From: Flavobacterium sp.
Lineage (GTDB): Bacteria; Bacteroidota; Bacteroidia; Flavobacteriales; Flavobacteriaceae
Length of the DNA stretch: 29,167 nucleotides
Direction of reading: 5' to 3'
Assembly (NCBI RefSeq): GCF_021151785.1
Contig: NZ_JAGKWP010000018.1
Coordinates: forward strand, 1 to 29,167
Numbering within the stretch: the first letter of the stretch is position 1; the number at the start of each line of letters is the position of its first letter. A program made the translations under genes and the position numbers. This document shows, one piece after another, positions 1-5,988 of this stretch. A model generated the notes under the pieces. It worked only from the letters and a program-made list of their open reading frames with translations. It was not told where the DNA came from and did not search any database.

Positions 1-127
1 GTCTAATTACAGGTTTAGGATTAAAATATTTTATAATATTTCCATCAGGTCTCTCATTTGTGATATAATTGCATTGAGAATATGCAATATTCAAGCTTAC
101 AGCAAGAATAAAAAGTGTTTTTTTCAT
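1..127 (-). CDS. Secreted protein of unknown function, 5' part only
   Basis: Reading the minus strand from an ATG at 127-125 gives an open frame of 42 codons that runs off the left edge. It begins MKKTLFILAVSLNIAYSQ, a typical short Sec signal peptide (two lysines, hydrophobic core, cleavage probably near the S-Q), followed by a mature start CNYITNERPDG. A perfect TAnnTTTG box (minus strand, 146-153) lies 18 bases upstream of the ATG, which supports a real gene start. The gene is divergent from the small HTH gene at 221. I do not recognise the family, and the fold cannot be judged from so short a piece. Exported, probably periplasmic or surface location is inferred from the signal peptide only. 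Confidence 0.7.
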   Translation of the reverse strand, partial: MKKTLFILAVSLNIAYSQCNYITNERPDGNIIKYFNPKPVIR

Positions 128-145
128 AATTGTGTTTTAGTTTTC

Positions 146-153
146 CAAATATA
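146..153 (-). promoter_or_regulatory. -7 box (TATATTTG) of the secreted-protein gene
   Basis: The minus strand reads TATATTTG, a perfect match to the Bacteroidota -7 consensus TAnnTTTG, 18 bases before the ATG at 127. There is no TTG at the usual -33 distance; the palindrome at 161-176 occupies that spacer and upstream region instead. Confidence 0.6.
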
Positions 154-160
154 ATAAAAT

Positions 161-176
161 TCGTCATATGTGACGA
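161..176. promoter_or_regulatory. Palindromic operator candidate TCGTCA-N4-TGACGA
   Basis: Perfect 6-bp inverted repeat with a 4-bp centre in the 93-bp region between two divergent genes. It starts 7 bp upstream of the -7 box of the minus-strand gene, a position where a bound dimer would block RNA polymerase. The neighbouring HTH protein (221-478) is the obvious candidate binder; this is inference. Confidence 0.45.
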
Positions 177-220
177 GATGATTTTAATTATCCCTTTTCA
201 TTCTTTATTTTCTTTGTTTC

Positions 221-478
221 ATGTTAAAACATTTAGATAATATTGAAGAAGAGTTAATTCAAAAAATCTATAAACTTTCTTTGGATAAGTTTAATGGAAA
301 CAATTCCCTCTTTGCTAGAAAATCTAACTGTTCAGAAGGAAGTATAAGGAGAATATTTAAGCATGAACAAAAGATGACATTTAACATGCTTTTAAAGTTA
401 TGCTATGGACTTGAAATCGATCTTAAAGTGTTACTATCTGATATTGATACTTCAATAAAAAAGGATAATCTACTTTAA
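221..478 (+). CDS. Small HTH (Xre/Cro-like) DNA-binding protein
   Basis: An 85-residue protein whose centre (about residues 27-74: NNSLFARKSNCSEGSIRRIF, then MTFNMLLKLCYGLEIDLKVLL) has the five-helix pattern of lambda-repressor-type HTH domains: a small-residue turn, a recognition helix with SIRRIF, and the closing LLKLCYGLEIDLKVLL helix pair. It has no second domain, so it is either a stand-alone repressor/antirepressor or a directionality-type factor. Its 3' end overlaps the convergent integrase gene by 9 bp, an arrangement that fits a mobile-element module. The ATG at 221 follows a weak -7-like TTTCTTTG at 209-216, so the leader would be very short. The HTH call is fairly sure; the target is not known. 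The palindrome at 161-176 is the likely place to look. Confidence 0.75.
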   Translation: MLKHLDNIEEELIQKIYKLSLDKFNGNNSLFARKSNCSEGSIRRIFKHEQKMTFNMLLKLCYGLEIDLKVLLSDIDTSIKKDNLL

Positions 479-1672
479 TTTTTTAGTTAGGTTTATCATT
501 TGTTCACTAACTTTTTTCTGAACAACTTTAGCGTAATGTTCTTGAGTAGTAGAAATTTTAGAATGCCCCAATAATTCTGACACCACTTCAATTGGAACAT
601 CATTATAAAGCAATATTGTTGTTGCAAATGTTTTTCTTGCAATGTGATGAGTTAATTTTTTCTCAATCCCTACAATATCAGCAATTTCTTTTAAATAAGA
701 ATTGAATTTTTGATTACTGATTTTAGGTAATATTTTATCATCTCTCTGATATTTTTCAATAATTTTTGTTGCTTTTGGTAATAAAGGAATTGAAAACTGT
801 TTTTTAGTTTTTTGTCTATACATGTCTATCCATAATTCATTATCAAATTTTTTTACTATATTCTTTTTCATTAATGTTGACATTTCTAAATAAGGTAAAC
901 CAGTATAACAACAGAACACAAACATATCCCTAACTTGTTCCAATCTCTTTTGAGAAAACTTATGATTCTCTAATTTGTAAAGTTCCTTAGTTGTTAGATA
1001 AGTTATAGAATTTATGACCTTTTTGGGTTTATAGAGCAAGAATGGGTCTGTCATTAGAAAACTCTCTGCAATAGCCAATTTAATAATCTTCCTAACCCTT
1101 TGAATGCTTTTATTGATTGTAATTTGCTTAAACTTTTTTTCAGTTTTCAAATAGTAATCAAAGTCATTTAAGAACTTTAAAGAGATATCTTCTAATGCTA
1201 TATTTCTCTTTTTGTATTTATGAAAAAGGAAATTCTCAATATGTTGTTTAGCTTCTGTAAATTTTGAAAATGTAGATTTAGTGTATTCAATACCTACCAA
1301 CTTTTCCATTCTTACATTATGGAGATTAAATACTTCAATTAAAGTTTTTGATGGCTTAGTATCTTCTCCTTTGAATTTTAAGTAAATATCTTCCACATCA
1401 AAATCTTTATTTTGAACTTGTAGAAATAAAAAAGCCTGATTAATTTCTTGCTTAATCAGGCTCAGTTGAGTGTTAATTTGTTTATGTTCAGTATCATCAG
1501 GAATAGCTTTCTGTAATGAATTATTCCAATTCTCTGGTTTAATAAATAATCCAGTTGCAAAGGGCTTTCTTATTCCTAAATATGTAATTCTACACACAAT
1601 AGGAACTAATCCTTTTTTATTAATCCTGGTAGCTGAAATCACAAACAATATCTTTATTGGTTGTTTAATCAT
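470..1672 (-). CDS. Tyrosine recombinase / site-specific integrase (IntDOT-like)
   Basis: Cuts and rejoins DNA at attachment sites through a 3'-phosphotyrosine intermediate. From the ATG at 1672 the protein has 400 residues in the Bacteroidota integrase order: N-terminal arm-DNA-binding beta domain (about 5-60), SAM-like core-binding domain (about 110-215), catalytic domain (about 235-400). Visible catalytic residues are lysines near 288-291, H343-x-x-R346, H370 (in LLGHSKIST) and the nucleophile Y380 (in EHYAKV). The first catalytic Arg, normally in TGLR, is replaced: the motif reads TGLPYLEM. Loss of this Arg is known from the IntDOT group, so it is not a sign of decay. An upstream in-frame GTG/ATG extension to 1762 would run through the direct-repeat array and is rejected. 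The 3' end overlaps the HTH gene. The gene sits next to tRNA(fMet), a classic integration context, but no second attachment site is visible here. Confidence 0.92.
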   Translation of the reverse strand: MIKQPIKILFVISATRINKKGLVPIVCRITYLGIRKPFATGLFIKPENWNNSLQKAIPDDTEHKQINTQLSLIKQEINQAFLFLQVQNKDFDVEDIYLKFKGEDTKPSKTLIEVFNLHNVRMEKLVGIEYTKSTFSKFTEAKQHIENFLFHKYKKRNIALEDISLKFLNDFDYYLKTEKKFKQITINKSIQRVRKIIKLAIAESFLMTDPFLLYKPKKVINSITYLTTKELYKLENHKFSQKRLEQVRDMFVFCCYTGLPYLEMSTLMKKNIVKKFDNELWIDMYRQKTKKQFSIPLLPKATKIIEKYQRDDKILPKISNQKFNSYLKEIADIVGIEKKLTHHIARKTFATTILLYNDVPIEVVSELLGHSKISTTQEHYAKVVQKKVSEQMINLTKKLK

Positions 1673-1706
1673 GAGAAAATAATTGTTTAAATTTTTAATA
1701 AAAAAG

Positions 1707-1818
1707 TTGCAACCCAAGTAAAATTTTATTGCAACCCAAATGTTAGCCTTTTTGCAACCCAATATAAAATTTTATGCAACCTAAAACTTAGCCTTTTGCA
1801 ACCCTAATTGCAACCCAA
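1707..1818. repeat. Array of six direct repeats, consensus TTGCAACCCAA
   Basis: Copies start at 1707, 1729, 1752, 1774 (ATGCAACCTAA), 1796 (TTGCAACCCTA) and 1808, all in the same orientation. Steps are 22, 23, 22, 22 and 12 bp, i.e. two helical turns each and then one. Copies 2-3 and 4-5 also share flanks (TAAAATTTTA before, TTAGCCTTTT between), making a 45-46-bp higher-order repeat. The array is between the integrase start and the tRNA terminator. Same-face phasing suggests cooperative protein binding, for example arm-type integrase or excisionase sites, or an iteron-like control region. Confidence 0.85.
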
Positions 1819-1898
1819 AAAAACTAAAATTTGAAATTGTAATAAGTAAGTAGATTTTTAAAAAATCCTTGTAGAATAGATAAGTATATGGCATAAAT

Positions 1899-1923
1899 AA
1901 AAAAACTCCACATTTCTGTGAAG
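1899..1923 (-). terminator. Rho-independent terminator of the tRNA(fMet) transcript
   Basis: The minus strand reads CTTCACA-GAAA-TGTGGAG followed by seven T. This is a 7-bp stem (one G-U pair) with a GNRA tetraloop, starting 8 bases after the 3' end of the first tRNA. Confidence 0.8.
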
Positions 1924-1931
1924 CTTCTTTG

Positions 1932-2004
1932 TAGCGGGAACAGGACTCGAACCTGTGACCTTCGGGTTATGAGCCCGACGAGCTGCCTACTGCTCTATCC
2001 CGCG
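1932..2004 (-). tRNA. Initiator tRNA-fMet (CAT), copy 1
   Basis: A 73-base cloverleaf on the minus strand: acceptor CGCGGGA/TCCCGCT with a C1-U72 mismatch, D stem GAGC/GCTC, anticodon stem TCGGG/CCCGA with loop CTCATAA (anticodon CAT), and T arm ACAGG/CCTGT with loop TTCGAGT. The unpaired 1-72 position, three stacked G-C pairs at 29-31/39-41 and A11-U24 are the marks of an initiator, not an elongator, tRNA. CCA is not encoded. It is identical to copy 2 over all 73 bases. Its 3' end faces the integrase region. Confidence 0.95.
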
Positions 2005-2087
2005 ATATAAGTTTTATCGAAGTTTAAAATGACTTTCAAAATACTACTTCTAAAATCTCTTGAAAGGGTTTTGAGTGACCAACCTAG

Positions 2088-2160
2088 TAGCGGGAACAGG
2101 ACTCGAACCTGTGACCTTCGGGTTATGAGCCCGACGAGCTGCCTACTGCTCTATCCCGCG
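2088..2160 (-). tRNA. Initiator tRNA-fMet (CAT), copy 2
   Basis: Same 73 bases and same cloverleaf as the copy at 1932-2004, separated from it by 83 bp with no promoter box or terminator, so the two are probably made as one transcript. Copy 2 is promoter-proximal: a full promoter lies 11 bases upstream of its 5' end. The flanks of the two copies differ, so they are not a very recent duplication of a larger unit. Confidence 0.95.
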
Positions 2161-2171
2161 ATTTGTGAGTG

Positions 2172-2201
2172 CAAATATACAAATAATATCGATACAAACA
2201 A
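2172..2201 (-). promoter_or_regulatory. Promoter of the tRNA-fMet pair (TTG-N19-TATATTTG)
   Basis: On the minus strand TTG (2201-2199) is followed after exactly 19 bases by TATATTTG (2179-2172), a perfect Bacteroidota housekeeping promoter. Transcription would begin a few bases before the tRNA 5' end at 2160. Confidence 0.75.
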
Positions 2202-2215
2202 GAAAAAAATAAATT

Positions 2216-2250
2216 AATAAAAAAATACCCTAGCTTTTGACTAGGGTATT
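2216..2250 (-). terminator. Terminator of groESL
   Basis: Perfect 10-bp stem AATACCCTAG/CTAGGGTATT with a 7-base loop (2224-2250). On the minus strand it is followed by a run of T, 8 bases after the groEL stop codon. Confidence 0.9.
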
Positions 2251-2257
2251 TCTTCTA

Positions 2258-3883
2258 TTACATCATGCCTGGCATTCCTCCGCCCATTGGCATAGCTGGT
2301 GCATCTTCTTTAATATCTATTAAAGCACACTCTGTTGTTAAAATCATACCCGCTACTGAAGCTGCATTTTCTAATGCTACACGAGTTACTTTTTTAGGAT
2401 CAATGATTCCTGCTTTCAACATGTCTACATATTCTCCTGTCTTCGCATTGAATCCAAAGTCACCTTTTCCTTCAGCTACTTTTGAGATTACTACTGAACC
2501 TTCTCCGCCTGCATTTTCTACAATCGTACGCAAAGGAGCTTCTACAGCTCTATTTACGATTTGAATTCCAGTTGCTTCATCCGCATTTAAAGCGCTCAAA
2601 ACATCTAATACTGCTTTCGCTCGAACTAAAGCTACACCTCCACCAGCAACAATTCCTTCTTCTACAGCCGCTCTAGTAGCGTGTAATGCATCATCTACTC
2701 GATCTTTTTTCTCTTTCATTTCCACCTCTGAAGCAGCACCAACATATAATACAGCCACTCCACCAGCTAGTTTAGCCAAACGCTCTTGTAACTTCTCACG
2801 ATCATAGTCTGATGTAGTCGTTTCCATTTGCGCTTTAATTTGGTTAACTCTTGCCTTAATGTTCTCTGCGTTCCCCGCACCATTTACAATTGTGGTATTG
2901 TCTTTATCAATAGTAATTGTTTCTGCTGTTCCTAACATCGCTAAAGTAGCATTCTCTAATGAATATCCGCTTTCTTCAGCAATTACAGTACCTCCAGTTA
3001 AAATAGCAATATCTTCTAACATTGCTTTTCTTCTGTCTCCAAAACCAGGTGCTTTAACCGCTGCAATTTTCAATCCACCTCTTAATTTATTCACCACTAA
3101 TGTAGCTAACGCTTGTCCGTCTACATCTTCAGCAATAATTAATAATGGACGACCTGACTGAGCTACTGGCTCTAATACTGGTAATAATTCCTGCAAATTG
3201 GAAATTTTCTTATCATATAATAACACATACGGATTACTCAATTCTGCAATCATTTTATCTGCATCCGTTACAAAATACGGAGATAGATATCCTCTATCAA
3301 ACTGCATTCCTTCAACCACATCAACATATGTATCTGTACCTTTAGCTTCTTCTACCGTAATTACCCCTTCTTTGCCTACTTTTGTAAAGGCTTTTGCAAT
3401 TAACTCACCTATAGTTTCATCATTATTAGCCGAAATAGAAGCTACTTGTTTGATTTTTTCAGAAGAATCTCCTACTGCTTCAGATTGTTTGCTCAATTGA
3501 TCTACAATAGCTTCAACCGCTTTATCAATTCCTCTTTTAAGATCCATTGGATTAGCTCCAGCAGCTACATTTTTCAAACCTTCTTTTACGATAGCTTGAG
3601 CCAACACTGTAGCTGTTGTAGTTCCGTCTCCTGCTAAATCATTTGTTTTAGAAGCCACTTCTTTAACCATTTGAGCTCCCATATTTTCTAGAGGATCTTG
3701 CAATTCTATTTCTTTTGCTACAGACACCCCGTCTTTTGTAACAGTTGGTCCTCCAAAAGATTTAGAAATGATAACATTTCTTCCTTTAGGTCCTAAAGTA
3801 ACTTTTACTGCATTTGCTAATGCATCTACTCCACGTTTTAACCCATCGCGGGCTTCAATGTCGAATTTAATATCTTTTGCCAT
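2258..3883 (-). CDS. groEL: Chaperonin GroEL (Hsp60)
   Basis: ATP-driven cytosolic folding chamber; assembles as two rings of seven subunits and is capped by GroES. The 541-residue protein matches the family end to end: it starts MAKDIKFDIEARDGLKRGVD, and shows VTLGPKGRNV, the ATP-binding DGTTTATVLAQAIV segment (about residues 86-99), the apical-domain substrate region, and GIVAGGGVALVRA near 415. It ends in the usual Gly/Met tail (MPMGGGMPGMM). Length is normal. groES lies 35 bp upstream on the same strand and a terminator follows directly, so the two form one transcript from the promoter near 4250. Many short open frames on the plus strand inside this gene are only mirror images of its codons. 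Confidence 0.99.
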   Translation of the reverse strand: MAKDIKFDIEARDGLKRGVDALANAVKVTLGPKGRNVIISKSFGGPTVTKDGVSVAKEIELQDPLENMGAQMVKEVASKTNDLAGDGTTTATVLAQAIVKEGLKNVAAGANPMDLKRGIDKAVEAIVDQLSKQSEAVGDSSEKIKQVASISANNDETIGELIAKAFTKVGKEGVITVEEAKGTDTYVDVVEGMQFDRGYLSPYFVTDADKMIAELSNPYVLLYDKKISNLQELLPVLEPVAQSGRPLLIIAEDVDGQALATLVVNKLRGGLKIAAVKAPGFGDRRKAMLEDIAILTGGTVIAEESGYSLENATLAMLGTAETITIDKDNTTIVNGAGNAENIKARVNQIKAQMETTTSDYDREKLQERLAKLAGGVAVLYVGAASEVEMKEKKDRVDDALHATRAAVEEGIVAGGGVALVRAKAVLDVLSALNADEATGIQIVNRAVEAPLRTIVENAGGEGSVVISKVAEGKGDFGFNAKTGEYVDMLKAGIIDPKKVTRVALENAASVAGMILTTECALIDIKEDAPAMPMGGGMPGMM

Positions 3884-3918
3884 TTTTACTGATTTTAAAT
3901 TTAAACTTAACTTACCAT

Positions 3919-4194
3919 TTAGATTATTGCGTAGATTTCATCTTCACGCATAATTAAATAATCTTTCCCCTCTAATTTTAATTCTGTTCCTGAATACTTG
4001 CCATATAAAACAGTATCACCAACCTTAACGGTCATTTCATGGTCTTTTTTTCCATTTCCTACGGCAACAACAGTCCCTTTTTGAGGTTTTTCTTTTGCTG
4101 TATCTGGAATAATAATACCAGATGCTGTAGTAGTTTCTGCAGCTAATGGCTCAATAACTACTCGGTCTGAAAGTGGTTTAATGTTTAACGACAT
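3919..4194 (-). CDS. groES: Co-chaperonin GroES (Hsp10)
   Basis: The 91-residue lid of the GroEL chamber. The sequence shows the GroES pattern: IKPLSDRVVIEPL at the start, then the mobile-loop region ETTTASGIIIPDTAKEKPQKG (about 20-40), GTVVAVGNGKK, and the closing VLYGKYSGTELKLEGKDYLIMREDEIYAII. It is the first gene of the groES-groEL operon. The ATG at 4194 is preceded by an A+T-rich leader without a clear Shine-Dalgarno sequence, as is usual in Bacteroidota. There is no CIRCE element upstream; a different inverted repeat covers the promoter (4236-4262). Confidence 0.99.
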   Translation of the reverse strand: MSLNIKPLSDRVVIEPLAAETTTASGIIIPDTAKEKPQKGTVVAVGNGKKDHEMTVKVGDTVLYGKYSGTELKLEGKDYLIMREDEIYAII

Positions 4195-4235
4195 ATTTTA
4201 AATATTTAAATTAAATTTTACATGACTCTTTTTTT

Positions 4236-4278
4236 CAGAAATTGTGCCAAATCGAATTTCTGCCATTTTTACTGCAAA
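4236..4278 (-). promoter_or_regulatory. groESL promoter with overlapping inverted repeat
   Basis: On the minus strand TTTG (4278-4275) is followed after 19 bases by TCGATTTG (4255-4248), one mismatch from TAnnTTTG. A perfect 8-bp inverted repeat CAGAAATT-N11-AATTTCTG (4236-4262) straddles this -7 box and the probable start site. This is where a heat-shock repressor could bind. The leader to the groES ATG would be about 45 bases. Confidence 0.5.
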
Positions 4279-4314
4279 TAAAAATGCCAGCACTGACAGG
4301 CTGGCATTTTTTAT
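4278..4314 (-). terminator. Terminator downstream of secG
   Basis: An 11-bp stem AAAATGCCAGC/GCTGGCATTTT with an 8-base loop (4281-4310) and T runs on both sides. It closes the miaB-to-secG run and insulates the groESL promoter, whose -33 element touches its edge. Confidence 0.85.
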
Positions 4315-4331
4315 TGTTTTTTGTATATAAT

Positions 4332-4673
4332 CTATTTTGCTGAATCTGCCGCTGGCTTAGCCGTTGGTGAAGCAGGAGCTGATGTTGTAGGCACTGGAGC
4401 TGGTTTTGAAACTGCATCGTCTACAATTTTTGAACCTCCATTACCGTTTGATGTACTTAATGTAGACAACAAGATTAAAAGAATTAAAGCGCCTCCTAAG
4501 TACCAAGTTGATTTTTCTAAGAAATCGGTTGTTTTTTGAACACCTCCCATTTGTCCACCTCCACCAAAAGCAGAAGACAATCCACCACTTTTAGGATTTT
4601 GAACCATAATCACAAGGATTAATAAAAAACAAACAATTACTATTAAAGCTAAAAAAATTGTAAATGGTATCAT
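4332..4673 (-). CDS. secG: Preprotein translocase subunit SecG
   Basis: A small inner-membrane subunit of the SecYEG protein-export channel; it eases the SecA ATPase cycle. The 113-residue protein has two membrane helices (about 3-23 and 58-76) joined by the family loop MVQNPKSGGLSSAFGGGGQMGG (about 23-44), which is the recognisable SecG signature. The C-terminal 35 residues are a Pro/Ala/Ser-rich low-complexity tail ending SPTAKPAADSAK, longer than in E. coli and common in Bacteroidota. It starts 6 bp after the TPR-protein gene, the last gene before the terminator at 4278-4314, so it belongs to the lptE operon of envelope-biogenesis functions. Confidence 0.95.
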   Translation of the reverse strand: MIPFTIFLALIVIVCFLLILVIMVQNPKSGGLSSAFGGGGQMGGVQKTTDFLEKSTWYLGGALILLILLSTLSTSNGNGGSKIVDDAVSKPAPVPTTSAPASPTAKPAADSAK

Positions 4674-4679
4674 TTTGTG

Positions 4680-5477
4680 TTAATTATTTTGTTGTAAAAT
4701 TTTAATATCATTAATTCGGTCTGCAAAGAAACTACTTTTTTCTGGATATTTCAAAATTAAAATTTCATATGCTTGTATTGCTTTAGTATATTTTTTTTGC
4801 TCTAGGTAGATTTTAGCTAAAGTTTCTGTCATAATAGAAGACGGCATTTCATTGCTTTTAGCTATATTTACTGGCGTTGGCACAGGTTCTTTTGTTGGAG
4901 CAATTTTAGGACTAAGCTCAATAAATTTTTCAATTAATTCGAATTTTTTTTCTATTTCTGAATTATTTTCAGGCTCTTTTTTATCATTTTCTCGTTCTAC
5001 AGGAGCTAATTTTGATAATTGTAACCATTCACTAAAAGAATGTGTTTCAGATTTTTCAAAAACTAATGGTTTACCAATTTCTAATCGATTTTCAACTTCT
5101 TCGATTATATTTACTCCTTTATTTTCTTCTTTAGCTACTTCAAATTTTTCACTTTGTTCTTTGACTAATTCAAATTCTTTAACTTCAATACTTTGTAATT
5201 CTAGTTGAATTTTATCATAATTTTCTTTTTTAAAAACTTTAAATTCATCAGAAGTAATAAAATCAAACAGAACCGAACGATCAGTTGTATGAGCAGCTGT
5301 CTTTTTTAATTCGTAGTTATACCTGAAACTTTCTTGATTATACAATCCTTTTAAATATAAGGCTCTGGCACTTTGAAAAAAAGGAAATTCTTGCACAATT
5401 GATTCTAGAATCAATGTTTGTTTATCATTGATTCCTTTTGAATGATTGAGCAAAAAAATATAATCATTAATATTCAT
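4680..5477 (-). CDS. TPR-containing protein of unknown function
   Basis: A 265-residue protein. The N-terminal 90 residues are helical (INDYIFLLNHSKGINDKQTLILESIVQEFPFFQSARALYLKGL), a charged, low-complexity middle is rich in Glu and Lys (about 95-205), and the last 55 residues hold a TPR-like pair: LAKIYLEQKKYTKAIQAYEILILKYPEKSSFFADRI. There is no signal peptide or membrane helix, so it is probably cytosolic or peripheral. It lies 4 bp after lptE and 6 bp before secG, which points to a role linked to envelope assembly or secretion, perhaps as a scaffold; this is inference from position. I do not know a named function. Confidence 0.85.
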   Translation of the reverse strand: MNINDYIFLLNHSKGINDKQTLILESIVQEFPFFQSARALYLKGLYNQESFRYNYELKKTAAHTTDRSVLFDFITSDEFKVFKKENYDKIQLELQSIEVKEFELVKEQSEKFEVAKEENKGVNIIEEVENRLEIGKPLVFEKSETHSFSEWLQLSKLAPVERENDKKEPENNSEIEKKFELIEKFIELSPKIAPTKEPVPTPVNIAKSNEMPSSIMTETLAKIYLEQKKYTKAIQAYEILILKYPEKSSFFADRINDIKILQQNN

Positions 5478-5481
5478 AAAT

Positions 5482-5985
5482 TTACCATTTAGCTAAAGAC
5501 TGACTAAAAATATCTTGTGTAATACGGTCATAAATTTCTTTTAAAGCATCTTGCATTACTTCACTAGGTAGTTTATTTGCCTCATAATTATAAAAATGCG
5601 AAAACCGTTTTTCAAAATTATCTTCTTCTTTGTTCTTGTTAGTGTAACGCACATTAACGGTGATTGTCATCCTATTTTGTGCTGCCGTTTGATCCGAAGT
5701 TGCTGCCATTGGAGTGATTCTATACTCTACAATTTCTCCTTCATACAACAAATCTCCTCCCGAACTTACAAGATTTAAATTCGTCTGATTTAATATAACA
5801 TTTTGCAATTTTTGAGTAAAAGTTCTTTCAATACCTGGTTCTACAATATCTGCCAAATTTTGAAAATAATTCACCTGAAATGTCTTAGCATCTAATTTAC
5901 CTGTTCCAGTAAAATTATAACTTACACTACAACTTGACAGCACTAGTGCAAATACTAATAAAAAATATCTTCTAAAAATATTCAT
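5482..5985 (-). CDS. lptE: LPS-assembly lipoprotein LptE
   Basis: Probable outer-membrane lipoprotein that plugs LptD and helps place LPS in the outer leaflet. The 167-residue product begins with a lipoprotein signal peptide with lipobox L-S-S-C (Cys19). It then has the Bacteroidota LptE pattern: YNFTGTGKLDAKTFQVNYFQN, IEPGIERTFTQKLQNVIL and, after a beta-rich part, DALKEIYDRITQDIFSQSLAKW at the C-terminus. Length and layout fit the family. It lies 3 bp after the sigma-54 activator gene and 4 bp before the TPR gene, so these are almost certainly cotranscribed. Confidence 0.9.
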   Translation of the reverse strand: MNIFRRYFLLVFALVLSSCSVSYNFTGTGKLDAKTFQVNYFQNLADIVEPGIERTFTQKLQNVILNQTNLNLVSSGGDLLYEGEIVEYRITPMAATSDQTAAQNRMTITVNVRYTNKNKEEDNFEKRFSHFYNYEANKLPSEVMQDALKEIYDRITQDIFSQSLAKW

Positions 5986-5988
5986 GTT

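Noticed and set aside
221..1672. Toxin-antitoxin pair made of the HTH gene and its neighbour
   Set aside because: The HTH gene is convergent with an integrase and no small toxin-like frame is adjacent.
1673..1762. Longer integrase start at 1762 (30 extra residues)
   Set aside because: The extension is translated repeat array (GCK/GCN repeats mirror the iterons), and the usual arm-binding domain begins at the ATG at 1672.
2265..3953. Several plus-strand open frames of 60-100 codons in groEL
   Set aside because: They mirror groEL codons on the other strand; groEL is certain and their products are low-complexity Leu/Ser/Ala strings.
4235..4262. Sigma-54 promoter before groES (TGGCAC on the minus strand)
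   Set aside because: The -12 part reads CTGAA in place of TTGCA/T; the key GC is missing, so the -24 match is likely chance.
4195..4280. CIRCE (HrcA) element before groES
   Set aside because: No TTAGCACTC-N9-GAGTGCTAA or near match is present.
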